5,237 nucleotides of DNA from contig CAMWUB010000142.1 of assembly GCA_947177345.1 (NCBI GenBank), positions 1-5,237 of the forward strand. Direction: 5' to 3'. This document shows, piece after piece, positions 1-5,226 of this stretch; positions within the stretch are counted from its first letter, which is position 1, and every line of letters starts with the position of its first letter. Source of the stretch: an uncultured Ruminococcus sp. Its GTDB lineage: Bacteria; Bacillota; Clostridia; Oscillospirales; Ruminococcaceae. The translations under genes and the position numbers were made by a program. The notes beneath the pieces were generated by a model that saw only the letters and a list, made by a program, of their open reading frames with translations, was not told the origin of the DNA and did no database searches.

Positions 1-24
1 GTACTATATAGTACAGGATTTTTT
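1..24. terminator. Probable bidirectional terminator, cut by the left window edge
   Basis: Positions 1-14 (GTACTATATAGTAC) are a perfect 14-base palindrome, followed by AGGA and six T (19-24). It lies just past the stop codon of homoserine dehydrogenase, which is read leftward. Read on the minus strand, the visible part is an A-run, TCCT and then the palindrome. If the bases left of the window read TCCT preceded by A-rich sequence, this is a complete symmetric hairpin with U-tracts on both sides, able to end hom transcription and that of any convergent gene. Only half is visible, so the call is inferred. Confidence 0.4.
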
Positions 25-31
25 ATTGAAT

Positions 32-1237
32 TTATTCAAATACCGGAATTAATGCAAGAGCATTTATTTCACCGGCTATCTTATGAGCCTGTCCGAATGT
101 AAGTACATCATCAGTAACGAATGCGTATTCTGCACCGTCACCGTTTACATCGTAAGTATTGTTGATTCCGGTAGTCGGAGTAGTTCCGGCTGGTGTACGG
201 AAATACCAGCGTGCTTTGAAGTTTTCCGGAACGTCAATGAAAGAATCATCTTCAGCGGATTCCCATGACTGTGAGAATACTGTTACATTATGCTTTACAG
301 ATTCGATAACATCGCCGAGTACCGCACTTGCTGTAGGTAATTTGCCTGCTCCTCTGCCATAGAACATAGTCTGGTCAATGCCGTCACCGTAAACCAGTAC
401 AGCATTGAATACATCGCTTACACCGGAAATTATATTTTCAAACGGTACAAGCATAGGCATTACAACAGGCAGAATTTTTCCGTTTTCGTTTTTCGTTACA
501 CAAGCAATAAGCTTTGTGGAATAGCCGAGAACATCAGCGGAAGATACATCGCATAACTGTACTTCTGAAATGCCTTTCGTATATACGCTGTCCGGATATA
601 CGTGCTTTCCGAAAACCAATGAAGATATAATACATATTTTTCTGCAAGCGTCATGACCTTCAACATCTGCTGTAGGGTCTTTTTCAGCATAGCCGAGTTT
701 CTGAGCAAGTGAAAGAGCCTCACCGAATGGCATATTATCGTTATACATTTTAGTAAGGATAAAATTTGTAGTACCGTTCAGTATACCGGCAACTTTAGTT
801 ATATCATTAGCGGCAAGACACCTGTGCAGAGGTCTGATAATCGGAATAGCTCCGCCGACACTTGCTTCAAAGAAAAAGTTACAGTTGTGTTCCTTTGCAG
901 TTTTAAGGAGTATATCGCCCTTTTTTGCGACAAGTTCCTTGTTTGAAGTGGAAACGCTTTTACCCTTTTCAAGAAGTTTTTTCGTAAATGTGAAAGCAGG
1001 TTCAACACCGCCCATACATTCGGCGACTGCTGTTACTTCGTCGTCATTGAGAATATCATCAAAATTTTTCGTAAATTTTTCCTTATATGGTGAATCCGGA
1101 AAATCTCTCAAATCAAGTATATACTTGATATCCATTTCATCACCGGCGTGTTTTTCGATACTGTTCTTGTTTTTGTAGAAGAGTTCCACAACGCCAGAAC
1201 CTACAACGCCATGACCTAACACTGCAAAATTTTTCAT
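32..1237 (-). CDS. hom: Homoserine dehydrogenase with a short, atypical C-terminal ACT-like region
   Basis: This is a 401-residue cytoplasmic enzyme that reduces aspartate 4-semialdehyde to homoserine with NAD(P)H, the branch point to threonine, methionine and isoleucine. The N-terminal Rossmann domain starts with GHGVVG (residues 8-13) and includes SNKELVA, whose K100 matches the lysine of the usual NK motif. The catalytic domain shows ASVGGAIPII (125-134), GILNGTTNFIL (151-161), and E185, D196 and K200 in the segment ending DVEGHDACRK; these have the same spacing as the catalytic Glu, Asp and Lys known in the family. YGRGAGKLPTASAVLGD (293-309) is also typical. Residues from about 340 resemble the start and end of an ACT domain but lack a clear RPGVL-type helix, making the protein somewhat shorter than many Gram-positive homologues. 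The start is set by GGAGG at 1246-1250, eight bases upstream. It is the second gene of an operon with the ACT protein, 22 bp away. The family call is secure. Confidence 0.96.
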   Translation of the reverse strand: MKNFAVLGHGVVGSGVVELFYKNKNSIEKHAGDEMDIKYILDLRDFPDSPYKEKFTKNFDDILNDDEVTAVAECMGGVEPAFTFTKKLLEKGKSVSTSNKELVAKKGDILLKTAKEHNCNFFFEASVGGAIPIIRPLHRCLAANDITKVAGILNGTTNFILTKMYNDNMPFGEALSLAQKLGYAEKDPTADVEGHDACRKICIISSLVFGKHVYPDSVYTKGISEVQLCDVSSADVLGYSTKLIACVTKNENGKILPVVMPMLVPFENIISGVSDVFNAVLVYGDGIDQTMFYGRGAGKLPTASAVLGDVIESVKHNVTVFSQSWESAEDDSFIDVPENFKARWYFRTPAGTTPTTGINNTYDVNGDGAEYAFVTDDVLTFGQAHKIAGEINALALIPVFE

Positions 1238-1245
1238 AAATAAAA

Positions 1246-1250
1246 CCTCC
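1246..1250 (-). promoter_or_regulatory. Ribosome binding site of hom
   Basis: On the minus strand this reads GGAGG, eight bases before the ATG at 1237. It lies in the 22-bp gap after the ACT-protein stop codon, so hom has its own strong translation start within the shared transcript. I see no promoter in the gap. Confidence 0.85.
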
Positions 1251-1259
1251 GATTTTTTA

Positions 1260-1700
1260 TTATTCAGCGGATATTATACGTAATTCAAGGACTCCGCTGA
1301 GTTCCCTGATAGAATTAAGTCTTTCAAGTTCCTTGTCATCGTCTTCGGTGAGCCTAATGGAAATATTTACCGCTGCCGCACCGTCAACGGGTATACTTTG
1401 ATTTACAGTAAGTATATTCGCACTGAGACTATGCAGAAATGCAAGTGCATTTGAAAGAACTCCGGGGCTGTCCGAAAGAAGTAAATACATATTCACAATT
1501 TTTCTTGTAAAAAGTTCCTCATAGGAAAAAACAGAATCCTTATATTTATAGTATGCACTGCGTGATATACCGACTCTTTTACAGGCAGATGCCAGACTTT
1601 TTTCGTCCTTACAGACTATAAGCCTTTTCACTTCGAGTACTTTAGTGAAAACTTCCGGCAGAATATCGGCATCTGCAACAATAAGCTGTGATTTTTTCAT
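1260..1700 (-). CDS. pheB: PheB-like ACT-domain protein (UPF0735 family)
   Basis: This is a 146-residue soluble protein of the UPF0735/PheB family. Two parts are visible. Residues about 1-60 hold the family's N-terminal region, including a helix-turn-helix-like stretch (about 34-54) with the signature SRSAYYKYKDSVF (46-58). Residues about 70-146 are an ACT domain with SDSPGVLSNAL (76-86), the glycine-bearing turn and helix of amino-acid-binding ACT domains, then NILTVNQSIPVDGAAAVNIS (95-114). Length and both signatures match Bacillus subtilis PheB, from memory. ACT domains usually bind amino acids allosterically; the exact role of this family is poorly defined, so regulation of hom or of the operon is inference. 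A longer frame opens at a TTG (1739), but the ATG at 1700 has GGAGGTG six bases upstream and PheB homologues start here. It is the first gene of a two-gene operon with hom. The symbol follows family resemblance. Confidence 0.9.
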   Translation of the reverse strand: MKKSQLIVADADILPEVFTKVLEVKRLIVCKDEKSLASACKRVGISRSAYYKYKDSVFSYEELFTRKIVNMYLLLSDSPGVLSNALAFLHSLSANILTVNQSIPVDGAAAVNISIRLTEDDDKELERLNSIRELSGVLELRIISAE

Positions 1701-1706
1701 AGAAAA

Positions 1707-1713
1707 CACCTCC
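1707..1713 (-). promoter_or_regulatory. Ribosome binding site that fixes the start of the ACT protein
   Basis: The minus strand reads GGAGGTG six bases before the ATG at 1700. It favours that ATG over the in-frame TTG at 1739, which has no such site and lies only about 11 bases from the predicted transcript start. The first G also closes a small possible hairpin (1713-1725), so translation could in principle be affected by leader folding. Confidence 0.85.
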
Positions 1714-1727
1714 GGAAAACGTCCGTC
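1713..1727 (-). promoter_or_regulatory. Leader element GACGGA-N2-TTTTCCG of the ACT-hom operon
   Basis: In the roughly 50-nt leader of the minus operon, the transcript sense reads GACGGACGTTTTCCG. CGGA can pair with TCCG across a five-base loop, ending on the first base of the ribosome site. The same word order (GACGGA, a T-run, TTTTCCG) occurs at the start of the asnB leader as a stronger hairpin. A four-pair stem is weak alone, so this is reported mainly for the resemblance. It has no trailing U-tract and is not a terminator. Confidence 0.35.
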
Positions 1728-1731
1728 AGCG

Positions 1732-1747
1732 GTGAACAACTGTACAC
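1732..1747. promoter_or_regulatory. Possible operator: imperfect palindrome at the start of the ACT-hom transcript
   Basis: GTGAACA-AC-TGTACAC is an inverted repeat with six of seven pairs matching. It begins a few bases downstream of the predicted minus-strand transcription start near 1750. The position suits a repressor site, and the form (two 7-base arms, 2-base spacer) suits a dimeric regulator. I cannot name a regulator, and a palindrome of this size can occur by chance. Confidence 0.3.
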
Positions 1748-1756
1748 TGCTTATTA

Positions 1757-1785
1757 ACTATAACATTTTTTTCAGGATTTGTCAA
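1757..1785 (-). promoter_or_regulatory. Promoter of the ACT protein-hom operon
   Basis: On the minus strand there is a perfect TTGACA (1780-1785), a 17-base spacer, and TATAGT (1757-1762). The spacer ends in TGT, giving an extended -10. The predicted start is near 1750, leaving a leader of about 50 nt before the ATG at 1700. That leader is too short for a T-box or a large riboswitch. Near-consensus elements suggest strong basal transcription, so any control would most likely be by a repressor or after initiation. Confidence 0.88.
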
Positions 1786-1855
1786 GAGTTTTTCGTAAAA
1801 TTAAACGGAATACTATTATATATCATAAGATATAGAAAAAATTTCCTGTGTAGTG

Positions 1856-1884
1856 TTGCAAAGTCAAAGGAAATGTAGTATAAT
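1856..1884 (+). promoter_or_regulatory. Promoter of the asnB-pyrB operon
   Basis: TTGCAA (1856-1861), a 17-base spacer and a perfect TATAAT (1879-1884) form a near-consensus sigma-A type promoter. The predicted start is about 1891, giving a leader of about 48 nt. It is divergent from the ACT-hom promoter, with 70 bp between the two -35 boxes; this AT-rich gap could hold a shared regulator site. A short inverted repeat (ATTTCC 1841-1846, GGAAAT 1869-1874) brackets the -35 box but is too small to call. Confidence 0.88.
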
Positions 1885-1890
1885 ATTCTC

Positions 1891-1909
1891 GACGGAATTT
1901 TTTTCCGTC
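1891..1909 (+). promoter_or_regulatory. 5'-terminal hairpin or operator in the asnB leader
   Basis: GACGGAA-TTTTT-TTCCGTC is a perfect seven-pair inverted repeat with a five-base loop, starting at or very near the predicted first transcribed base. No U-tract follows, so it is not a terminator. It could be a DNA operator at the transcription start, or a 5' RNA stem that stabilises the message or affects initiation. It ends about 30 bases before the start codon and does not cover the ribosome site. A related element lies in the divergent leader. Confidence 0.5.
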
Positions 1910-1924
1910 ATAGATTATAGTATT

Positions 1925-1929
1925 GTGAG
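1925..1929 (+). promoter_or_regulatory. Weak ribosome binding site of asnB
   Basis: The best candidate before the ATG at 1939 is GTGAG, nine bases upstream, a poor match to GGAGG. The other three genes here have GGAGG. Translation of asnB may therefore be modest or depend on leader context. The start itself is settled by the protein, since cysteine must be residue 2. Confidence 0.4.
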
Positions 1930-1938
1930 TTGAAATAT

Positions 1939-3810
1939 ATGTGCGGAATTGTAGGTTTTATTAATGATATTGACAATTCAAATGCGGTACTCAGTAAGAT
2001 GATGGACAGAATCAGGCACAGAGGTCCGGACGCTGAGGGAAAATATATAGATGACGGTATAGCCTTAGGACACCGCCGTCTTAGTATCATAGATGTTACT
2101 TCACAAGGTGACCAGCCTATTTTCAATGAAGATAAATCTATGGTGATTGTCTTCAACGGCGAAATTTACAACTATGCTGAAATCCGTGAAAAACTTACCG
2201 GAGCAGGTCATAAATTCATGACAAATACCGATACTGAAGTTATTATACACGGTTACGAGGAATACGGCGAAAAACTTCTTGATATGCTCAGAGGTATGTT
2301 TTCATTCGTGATATGGGACAGAAATAAAAAGAAACTTTTCGGAGCAAGGGATTTTTTCGGTATCAAACCGCTTTATTACGCAATAATGGGTAAAAGTTTC
2401 ATGTTCGGTTCGGAAATAAAATGTTTCCTTGAATACCCGAATTTCAGAAAAGAACTCAATCCGGAAGCACTCGAAAATTATCTTACTTTCCAGTACTCAC
2501 CAACCAATGAAACATTTTTCCGGAATGTTTATAAACTTCCGCCTGCTCACTGTTTTACGCTTGAAAACGGAAAGTTTACGGCTCGCAGATACTGGGACGT
2601 TAATTTCAATGCAGATAACACCCCTGACCTTGACGAATGGGTAAACAGAATTTCAGATACTTTTCACGATTCCGTTGAGGCACACAAGATAGCAGATGTT
2701 GAAGTAGGTTCATTTCTTTCGAGTGGTGTGGATTCAAGTTACGTCGCTTGTATAGCAGATGTCGATAAAACTTTCACAGTGGGATTCGGTACGGACGAAA
2801 AATACAATGAAATAGGCTGGGCTAAGAATTTTTCAAAGGCTATCGGCAAGGAAAACACAAGCAAAGTAATCACGCCGGAAGAATACTGGGGAAATCTTGC
2901 AAAAATACAGTACCACATGGACGAACCATTAGCAGACCCGTCCGCCGTTGCATTATACTTCGTATGTAATATAGCGTCTGAACATCTTAAAGTAGTATTA
3001 TCCGGTGAGGGTGCTGACGAAATTTTCGGCGGTTATAACGTCTACAGCGACCCCGACGGTACGCTTTACGACAAGTTACCACGTACTGTAAAAAGAACTA
3101 TTGCTGATATTGCAGAAAAACTTCCGGCAAAACGTGGTGTTAATTTCTTTGTACGCAAGGGCAGAGACGTTGAAGAAAGATTTATTGGTAATGCGTATAT
3201 GTTTACGCCGGAAGACAGGAAAAAACTTCTGAAAATAAAGACTTCAGCACCTGCTCCGGCGGAAATAACATCTAAATTCTATAAACGTGTACAGTGTAAA
3301 GACGACGTTACGAAAATGCAGTATCTTGACCTTCATATGTGGATGGCTGGCGATATACTCCTGAAAGCCGACAAGATGAGTATGGCTAATTCACTTGAAT
3401 TACGTGTACCGTTTCTTGACAAGGAAATTATGCACCTTGCGGAACAGATTCCGACAAAATACAGAGTTACTCACGAAAAAGGCACTGACGAAACAAAATA
3501 CATCACAAAGTACGCTATGAGACTTTCCGCAAAGAAAGACACTCCACCACAGACCGCCGGTACAGCTTCAAAGAAAAAACTGGGATTCCCTGTACCTATC
3601 CGTGTATGGCTTAAGGAAGACAAATACTATAATACAGTGAAAAATGCTTTTGAAAGCAAATATGCACAGGAATTTTTCAATACGGAATTACTTGTAAAGT
3701 TACTCGACGAACACAGGAACGGTAAATCAGATAACAGCCGTAAAATATGGACTGTATTTATTTTCCTTGTATGGTATGATGTCTATTTCAATAAAAACGG
3801 AGAATATTAA
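1939..3810 (+). CDS. asnB: Asparagine synthetase (glutamine-hydrolysing)
   Basis: This is a 623-residue cytoplasmic enzyme making asparagine from aspartate, glutamine and ATP. The N-terminal class II glutaminase domain (about 2-200) begins MCGIVGF, with Cys2 as the nucleophile after Met removal, then RHRGPD (26-31), GHRRLSIID (44-52), NGEIYN (73-78) and D98 in NTDTE. The C-terminal ATP-pyrophosphatase synthetase domain (about 235-610) has the PP-loop FLSSGVDSS (259-267), SGEGADEIFGGY (355-366), KADKMSMANSLELRVPFLD (476-494) and LGFPVPIRVWL (548-558). The PP-loop reads SSGVDS where SGG.DS is commoner. Length is closer to the roughly 615-630-residue Bacillus forms than to E. coli AsnB. The frame could open at a TTG (1930), but that would bury the catalytic cysteine, so the ATG at 1939 is chosen. 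It is the first gene of an operon with pyrB, with a strong promoter and a leader hairpin upstream. The frame is intact and the call secure. Confidence 0.97.
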   Translation: MCGIVGFINDIDNSNAVLSKMMDRIRHRGPDAEGKYIDDGIALGHRRLSIIDVTSQGDQPIFNEDKSMVIVFNGEIYNYAEIREKLTGAGHKFMTNTDTEVIIHGYEEYGEKLLDMLRGMFSFVIWDRNKKKLFGARDFFGIKPLYYAIMGKSFMFGSEIKCFLEYPNFRKELNPEALENYLTFQYSPTNETFFRNVYKLPPAHCFTLENGKFTARRYWDVNFNADNTPDLDEWVNRISDTFHDSVEAHKIADVEVGSFLSSGVDSSYVACIADVDKTFTVGFGTDEKYNEIGWAKNFSKAIGKENTSKVITPEEYWGNLAKIQYHMDEPLADPSAVALYFVCNIASEHLKVVLSGEGADEIFGGYNVYSDPDGTLYDKLPRTVKRTIADIAEKLPAKRGVNFFVRKGRDVEERFIGNAYMFTPEDRKKLLKIKTSAPAPAEITSKFYKRVQCKDDVTKMQYLDLHMWMAGDILLKADKMSMANSLELRVPFLDKEIMHLAEQIPTKYRVTHEKGTDETKYITKYAMRLSAKKDTPPQTAGTASKKKLGFPVPIRVWLKEDKYYNTVKNAFESKYAQEFFNTELLVKLLDEHRNGKSDNSRKIWTVFIFLVWYDVYFNKNGEY

Positions 3811-3820
3811 AATTTAATTC

Positions 3821-3825
3821 GGAGG
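3821..3825 (+). promoter_or_regulatory. Ribosome binding site of pyrB
   Basis: GGAGG lies ten bases before the ATG at 3836, inside the 25-bp gap after the asnB stop. No promoter or terminator fits in this gap, so pyrB is probably translated from the asnB transcript. Confidence 0.85.
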
Positions 3826-3835
3826 TAAAAAATTT

Positions 3836-4912
3836 ATGTTACATCAGCATCTGATAGATTTAAGCGACTACCCTGTTGAATGGTGGAAGAAAGTTATTGA
3901 ACTCGGTGAAAAAATAAAGAATAATCCGGCAGAATACGCACACGAATGTGACGGTAAAATCATGGCTACACTCTTTTATGAACCGTCAACACGTACACAG
4001 ATGTCGTTTCAGACAGCTATGATACGCCTTGGTGGTCAGATAATCGGCTTTGATAATCCGGCTAATTCGTCTGTATCAAAGGGCGAGACCATAAAAGACA
4101 CAACAAAGATAGTCAGCAGTTATGCCGATATTCTCGTAATACGCCACCCGCTCGCCGGTACTGCAAAGGCCGCCGCATTGACCGCTGACTGTTCCGTAAT
4201 AAATGCCGGTGACGGTGGACATCTTCACCCGACACAGACCTTAACAGACCTGCTCACACTCAAGATTGAAAAGAAAACTCTGTCCGGTCTGACTATAGGA
4301 ATGTGCGGTGACCTCATAAACGGACGTACTGTACATTCACTGTGTAAGGCTCTCAGTATGTTTGAAGATAACAAATTTATATTCATTTCAACACCGGAGC
4401 TTCGTATGCCACAGTATATCAAGGACATCATAAAGGCTAACGGAAGCACTTTCGAGGAAGTAGACACACTGGAAGAGGTTATCGGTAAACTCGATGTTCT
4501 TTATATGACACGTATTCAGCAGGAAAGATTTTCAAGTGAAGAAGAGTATTTAGCTCAGAAAAATACGTATGTTCTTGACCACAGAAAAATGTTACTTGCC
4601 GGAAAAGATATGATAATACTTCACCCGTTGCCGAGGGTAGACGAAATAACAGTAGATGTCGACGATGACAGCCGTGCAATGTACTTCACTCAAGCTAAGT
4701 ACGGAGTTTTTGCACGTATGGCACTTATCCTCACTATGCTGAATGAAGATAAATCAACAAGACTTCTCAGAGGAAAAGTATATGACGCTGTAAAATGCGA
4801 TAATCCACGCTGTATAACGAATCATGAACACTATCTTCCTAAGAGTTTCCGTTCAAGCGGTGACGAAACACTTCTTGAATGTGAGTTCTGTGACGAAAGA
4901 AAGTTAATATAA
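3836..4912 (+). CDS. pyrB: Aspartate carbamoyltransferase with fused PyrI-like zinc tail
   Basis: This is a 358-residue cytoplasmic enzyme joining carbamoyl phosphate and aspartate to make N-carbamoyl-aspartate, the committed pyrimidine step. The carbamoyl-phosphate domain has FYEPSTRTQMSF (47-58; S51, T52, R53, T54), K82 in KGET, R103 in RHP, and H131 and Q134 in HPTQTLTDL. The aspartate domain has R164, TRIQQERF (225-232; R226, Q228) and HPLPRVDEI (263-271; P264, L265). Spacing matches the E. coli active site, and the R.Q and HPLPR motifs separate it from ornithine carbamoyltransferase. The catalytic part ends near residue 305. A linker and a tail of about 40 residues follow, with C321-X4-C326 and C349-X2-C352 and the start CDNPRCI, closely resembling the zinc domain of the regulatory subunit PyrI. 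The PyrI nucleotide-binding domain is absent. It follows asnB by 25 bp. Function of the tail (zinc binding, assembly) is inferred. Confidence 0.96.
   Translation: MLHQHLIDLSDYPVEWWKKVIELGEKIKNNPAEYAHECDGKIMATLFYEPSTRTQMSFQTAMIRLGGQIIGFDNPANSSVSKGETIKDTTKIVSSYADILVIRHPLAGTAKAAALTADCSVINAGDGGHLHPTQTLTDLLTLKIEKKTLSGLTIGMCGDLINGRTVHSLCKALSMFEDNKFIFISTPELRMPQYIKDIIKANGSTFEEVDTLEEVIGKLDVLYMTRIQQERFSSEEEYLAQKNTYVLDHRKMLLAGKDMIILHPLPRVDEITVDVDDDSRAMYFTQAKYGVFARMALILTMLNEDKSTRLLRGKVYDAVKCDNPRCITNHEHYLPKSFRSSGDETLLECEFCDERKLI
4796..4891 (+). other. PyrI-type four-cysteine zinc-ribbon segment within pyrB
   Basis: This span codes for residues 321-352 of PyrB. It has the pattern C-X4-C, 22 residues, C-X2-C, against C-X4-C, 23 residues, C-X2-C in E. 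coli PyrI (Cys109, 114, 138, 141). Local similarity extends to CxNxxCI and LxCxxC. In the known holoenzyme this PyrI domain binds zinc and contacts the catalytic chain. Here it is covalently attached and stands without the allosteric domain. Confidence 0.8.
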
Positions 4913-4954
4913 TTAGTAATTTATAATGCATAATTAAGAATTAATAAAAAAAAC
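4913..4954. other. AT-rich spacer after pyrB
   Basis: This short stretch is almost purely A and T around a small ATGCAT palindrome (4926-4931) and ends in a run of eight A (4946-4953). That run is the U-tract of the terminator when read from the minus strand. The TAATTA-like texture recalls repeated extragenic sequence in related genomes, but only one copy is visible, so I do not call a repeat. I see no gene or promoter. Confidence 0.4.
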
Positions 4955-4997
4955 CTGCTCCTTGTGTAAAATATTACATTACATGGAGCAGATTTTT
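4955..4997. terminator. Bidirectional intrinsic terminator after pyrB
   Basis: CTGCTCC (4955-4961) pairs perfectly with GGAGCAG (4985-4991). A smaller stem, TGTAA-AATA-TTACA, can form inside the loop. On the plus strand the stem is followed by A and five T (4993-4997), ending the asnB-pyrB transcript about 40 bases past the pyrB stop. On the minus strand it is followed, after one extra base, by eight T (complement of 4946-4953), the stronger U-tract. The hairpin therefore also suits a gene read leftward from the right edge, ending near 5001. Confidence 0.85.
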
Positions 4998-5000
4998 AAA

Positions 5001-5204
5001 TTATTCGTATATGATATTTAAGTAAGGAAAATTATTAGTTATAATATTTTCCGGCTGACCGTAATCAGACGGAAGATATATCGCCATTAAATCGAGATTG
5101 TCTGAAATGTTAAGTGTTAAAGTTGTAAGAGTTTTTGTAATAGACCACGCAAAAAGTGAAAAGTAACTTAGTCTGAAAAAATCAAGATACCGAATTATAG
5201 CCAC
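5001..5204 (-). CDS. Short unrecognised reading frame, possible gene remnant
   Basis: This is a 67-codon frame opening at GTG and ending at TAA, ten bases before the terminator stem. I do not recognise the product. The N-terminal half is rather hydrophobic and aromatic; the C-terminal half is polar and ends YLPSDYGQPENIITNNFPYL plus a few residues. There is no ribosome site before the GTG or before the internal ATG (5087). In favour of something real are the strong leftward terminator directly downstream and a C-terminal half using codons (CCG, CTT, GAA) like its neighbours. Against are the small size, the missing translation signals and stops just upstream. A second minus frame is open from the window edge to a TAA at about position 5196, so a frameshifted or truncated gene end is possible. 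It may equally be non-coding. Confidence 0.3.
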   Translation of the reverse strand: MAIIRYLDFFRLSYFSLFAWSITKTLTTLTLNISDNLDLMAIYLPSDYGQPENIITNNFPYLNIIYE

Positions 5205-5226
5205 TTTTTATATATTACTAAGTTAC
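5151..5226. repeat. Interleaved inverted repeats near the right edge
   Basis: Two pairs of complementary arms lie in the order A, B, A', B'. Arm A is AAAAAGTG (5151-5158) with CACTTTTT (5202-5209). Arm B is GTAACTTAGT (5163-5172) with ACTAAGTTAC (5217-5226), a perfect ten-base match across 44 bases. The two stems cannot nest; they would form a pseudoknot or exclude each other. The ten-base pair is hard to dismiss, while the eight-base pair is AT-rich and could be chance. They overlap the start of the short minus-strand frame. Function is unknown. Confidence 0.4.

Noticed and set aside
885..1178. 97-codon plus-strand frame
   Set aside because: It lies wholly antisense to the conserved catalytic and Rossmann parts of homoserine dehydrogenase, has no ribosome site and no recognisable product. 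The other frames antisense to or overlapping hom, asnB and pyrB were left out for the same reason.
1701..1739. Longer ACT protein beginning at the TTG at 1739
   Set aside because: GGAGGTG sits six bases before the ATG at 1700, PheB homologues start there, and the extra 13 residues have no support.
1819..1834. Small hairpin TATATC-ATAA-GATATA between the divergent promoters
   Set aside because: It has six A/T-rich pairs in an AT-rich spacer; easily chance, with no position-specific role visible.
1930..1938. asnB start at the upstream TTG
   Set aside because: Class II glutaminases need cysteine as residue 2, exposed after Met removal; only the ATG at 1939 provides this.
1885..1938. T-box or other large riboswitch in the asnB leader, or attenuator hairpin
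   Set aside because: The leader is only about 48 nt, has no T-box sequence, and the hairpin at 1891-1909 is not followed by a U-tract.
3836..4912. Ornithine or another transcarbamoylase instead of aspartate carbamoyltransferase
   Set aside because: TRIQQERF and HPLPRVDEI, with R226 and Q228 at the aspartate-binding positions, are aspartate carbamoyltransferase signatures, and the PyrI-type tail agrees.
4913..4945. Mobile element end or MITE in the AT-rich stretch after pyrB
   Set aside because: Only one copy is visible, there is no clear terminal repeat pair or target duplication, and nothing interrupts a gene.
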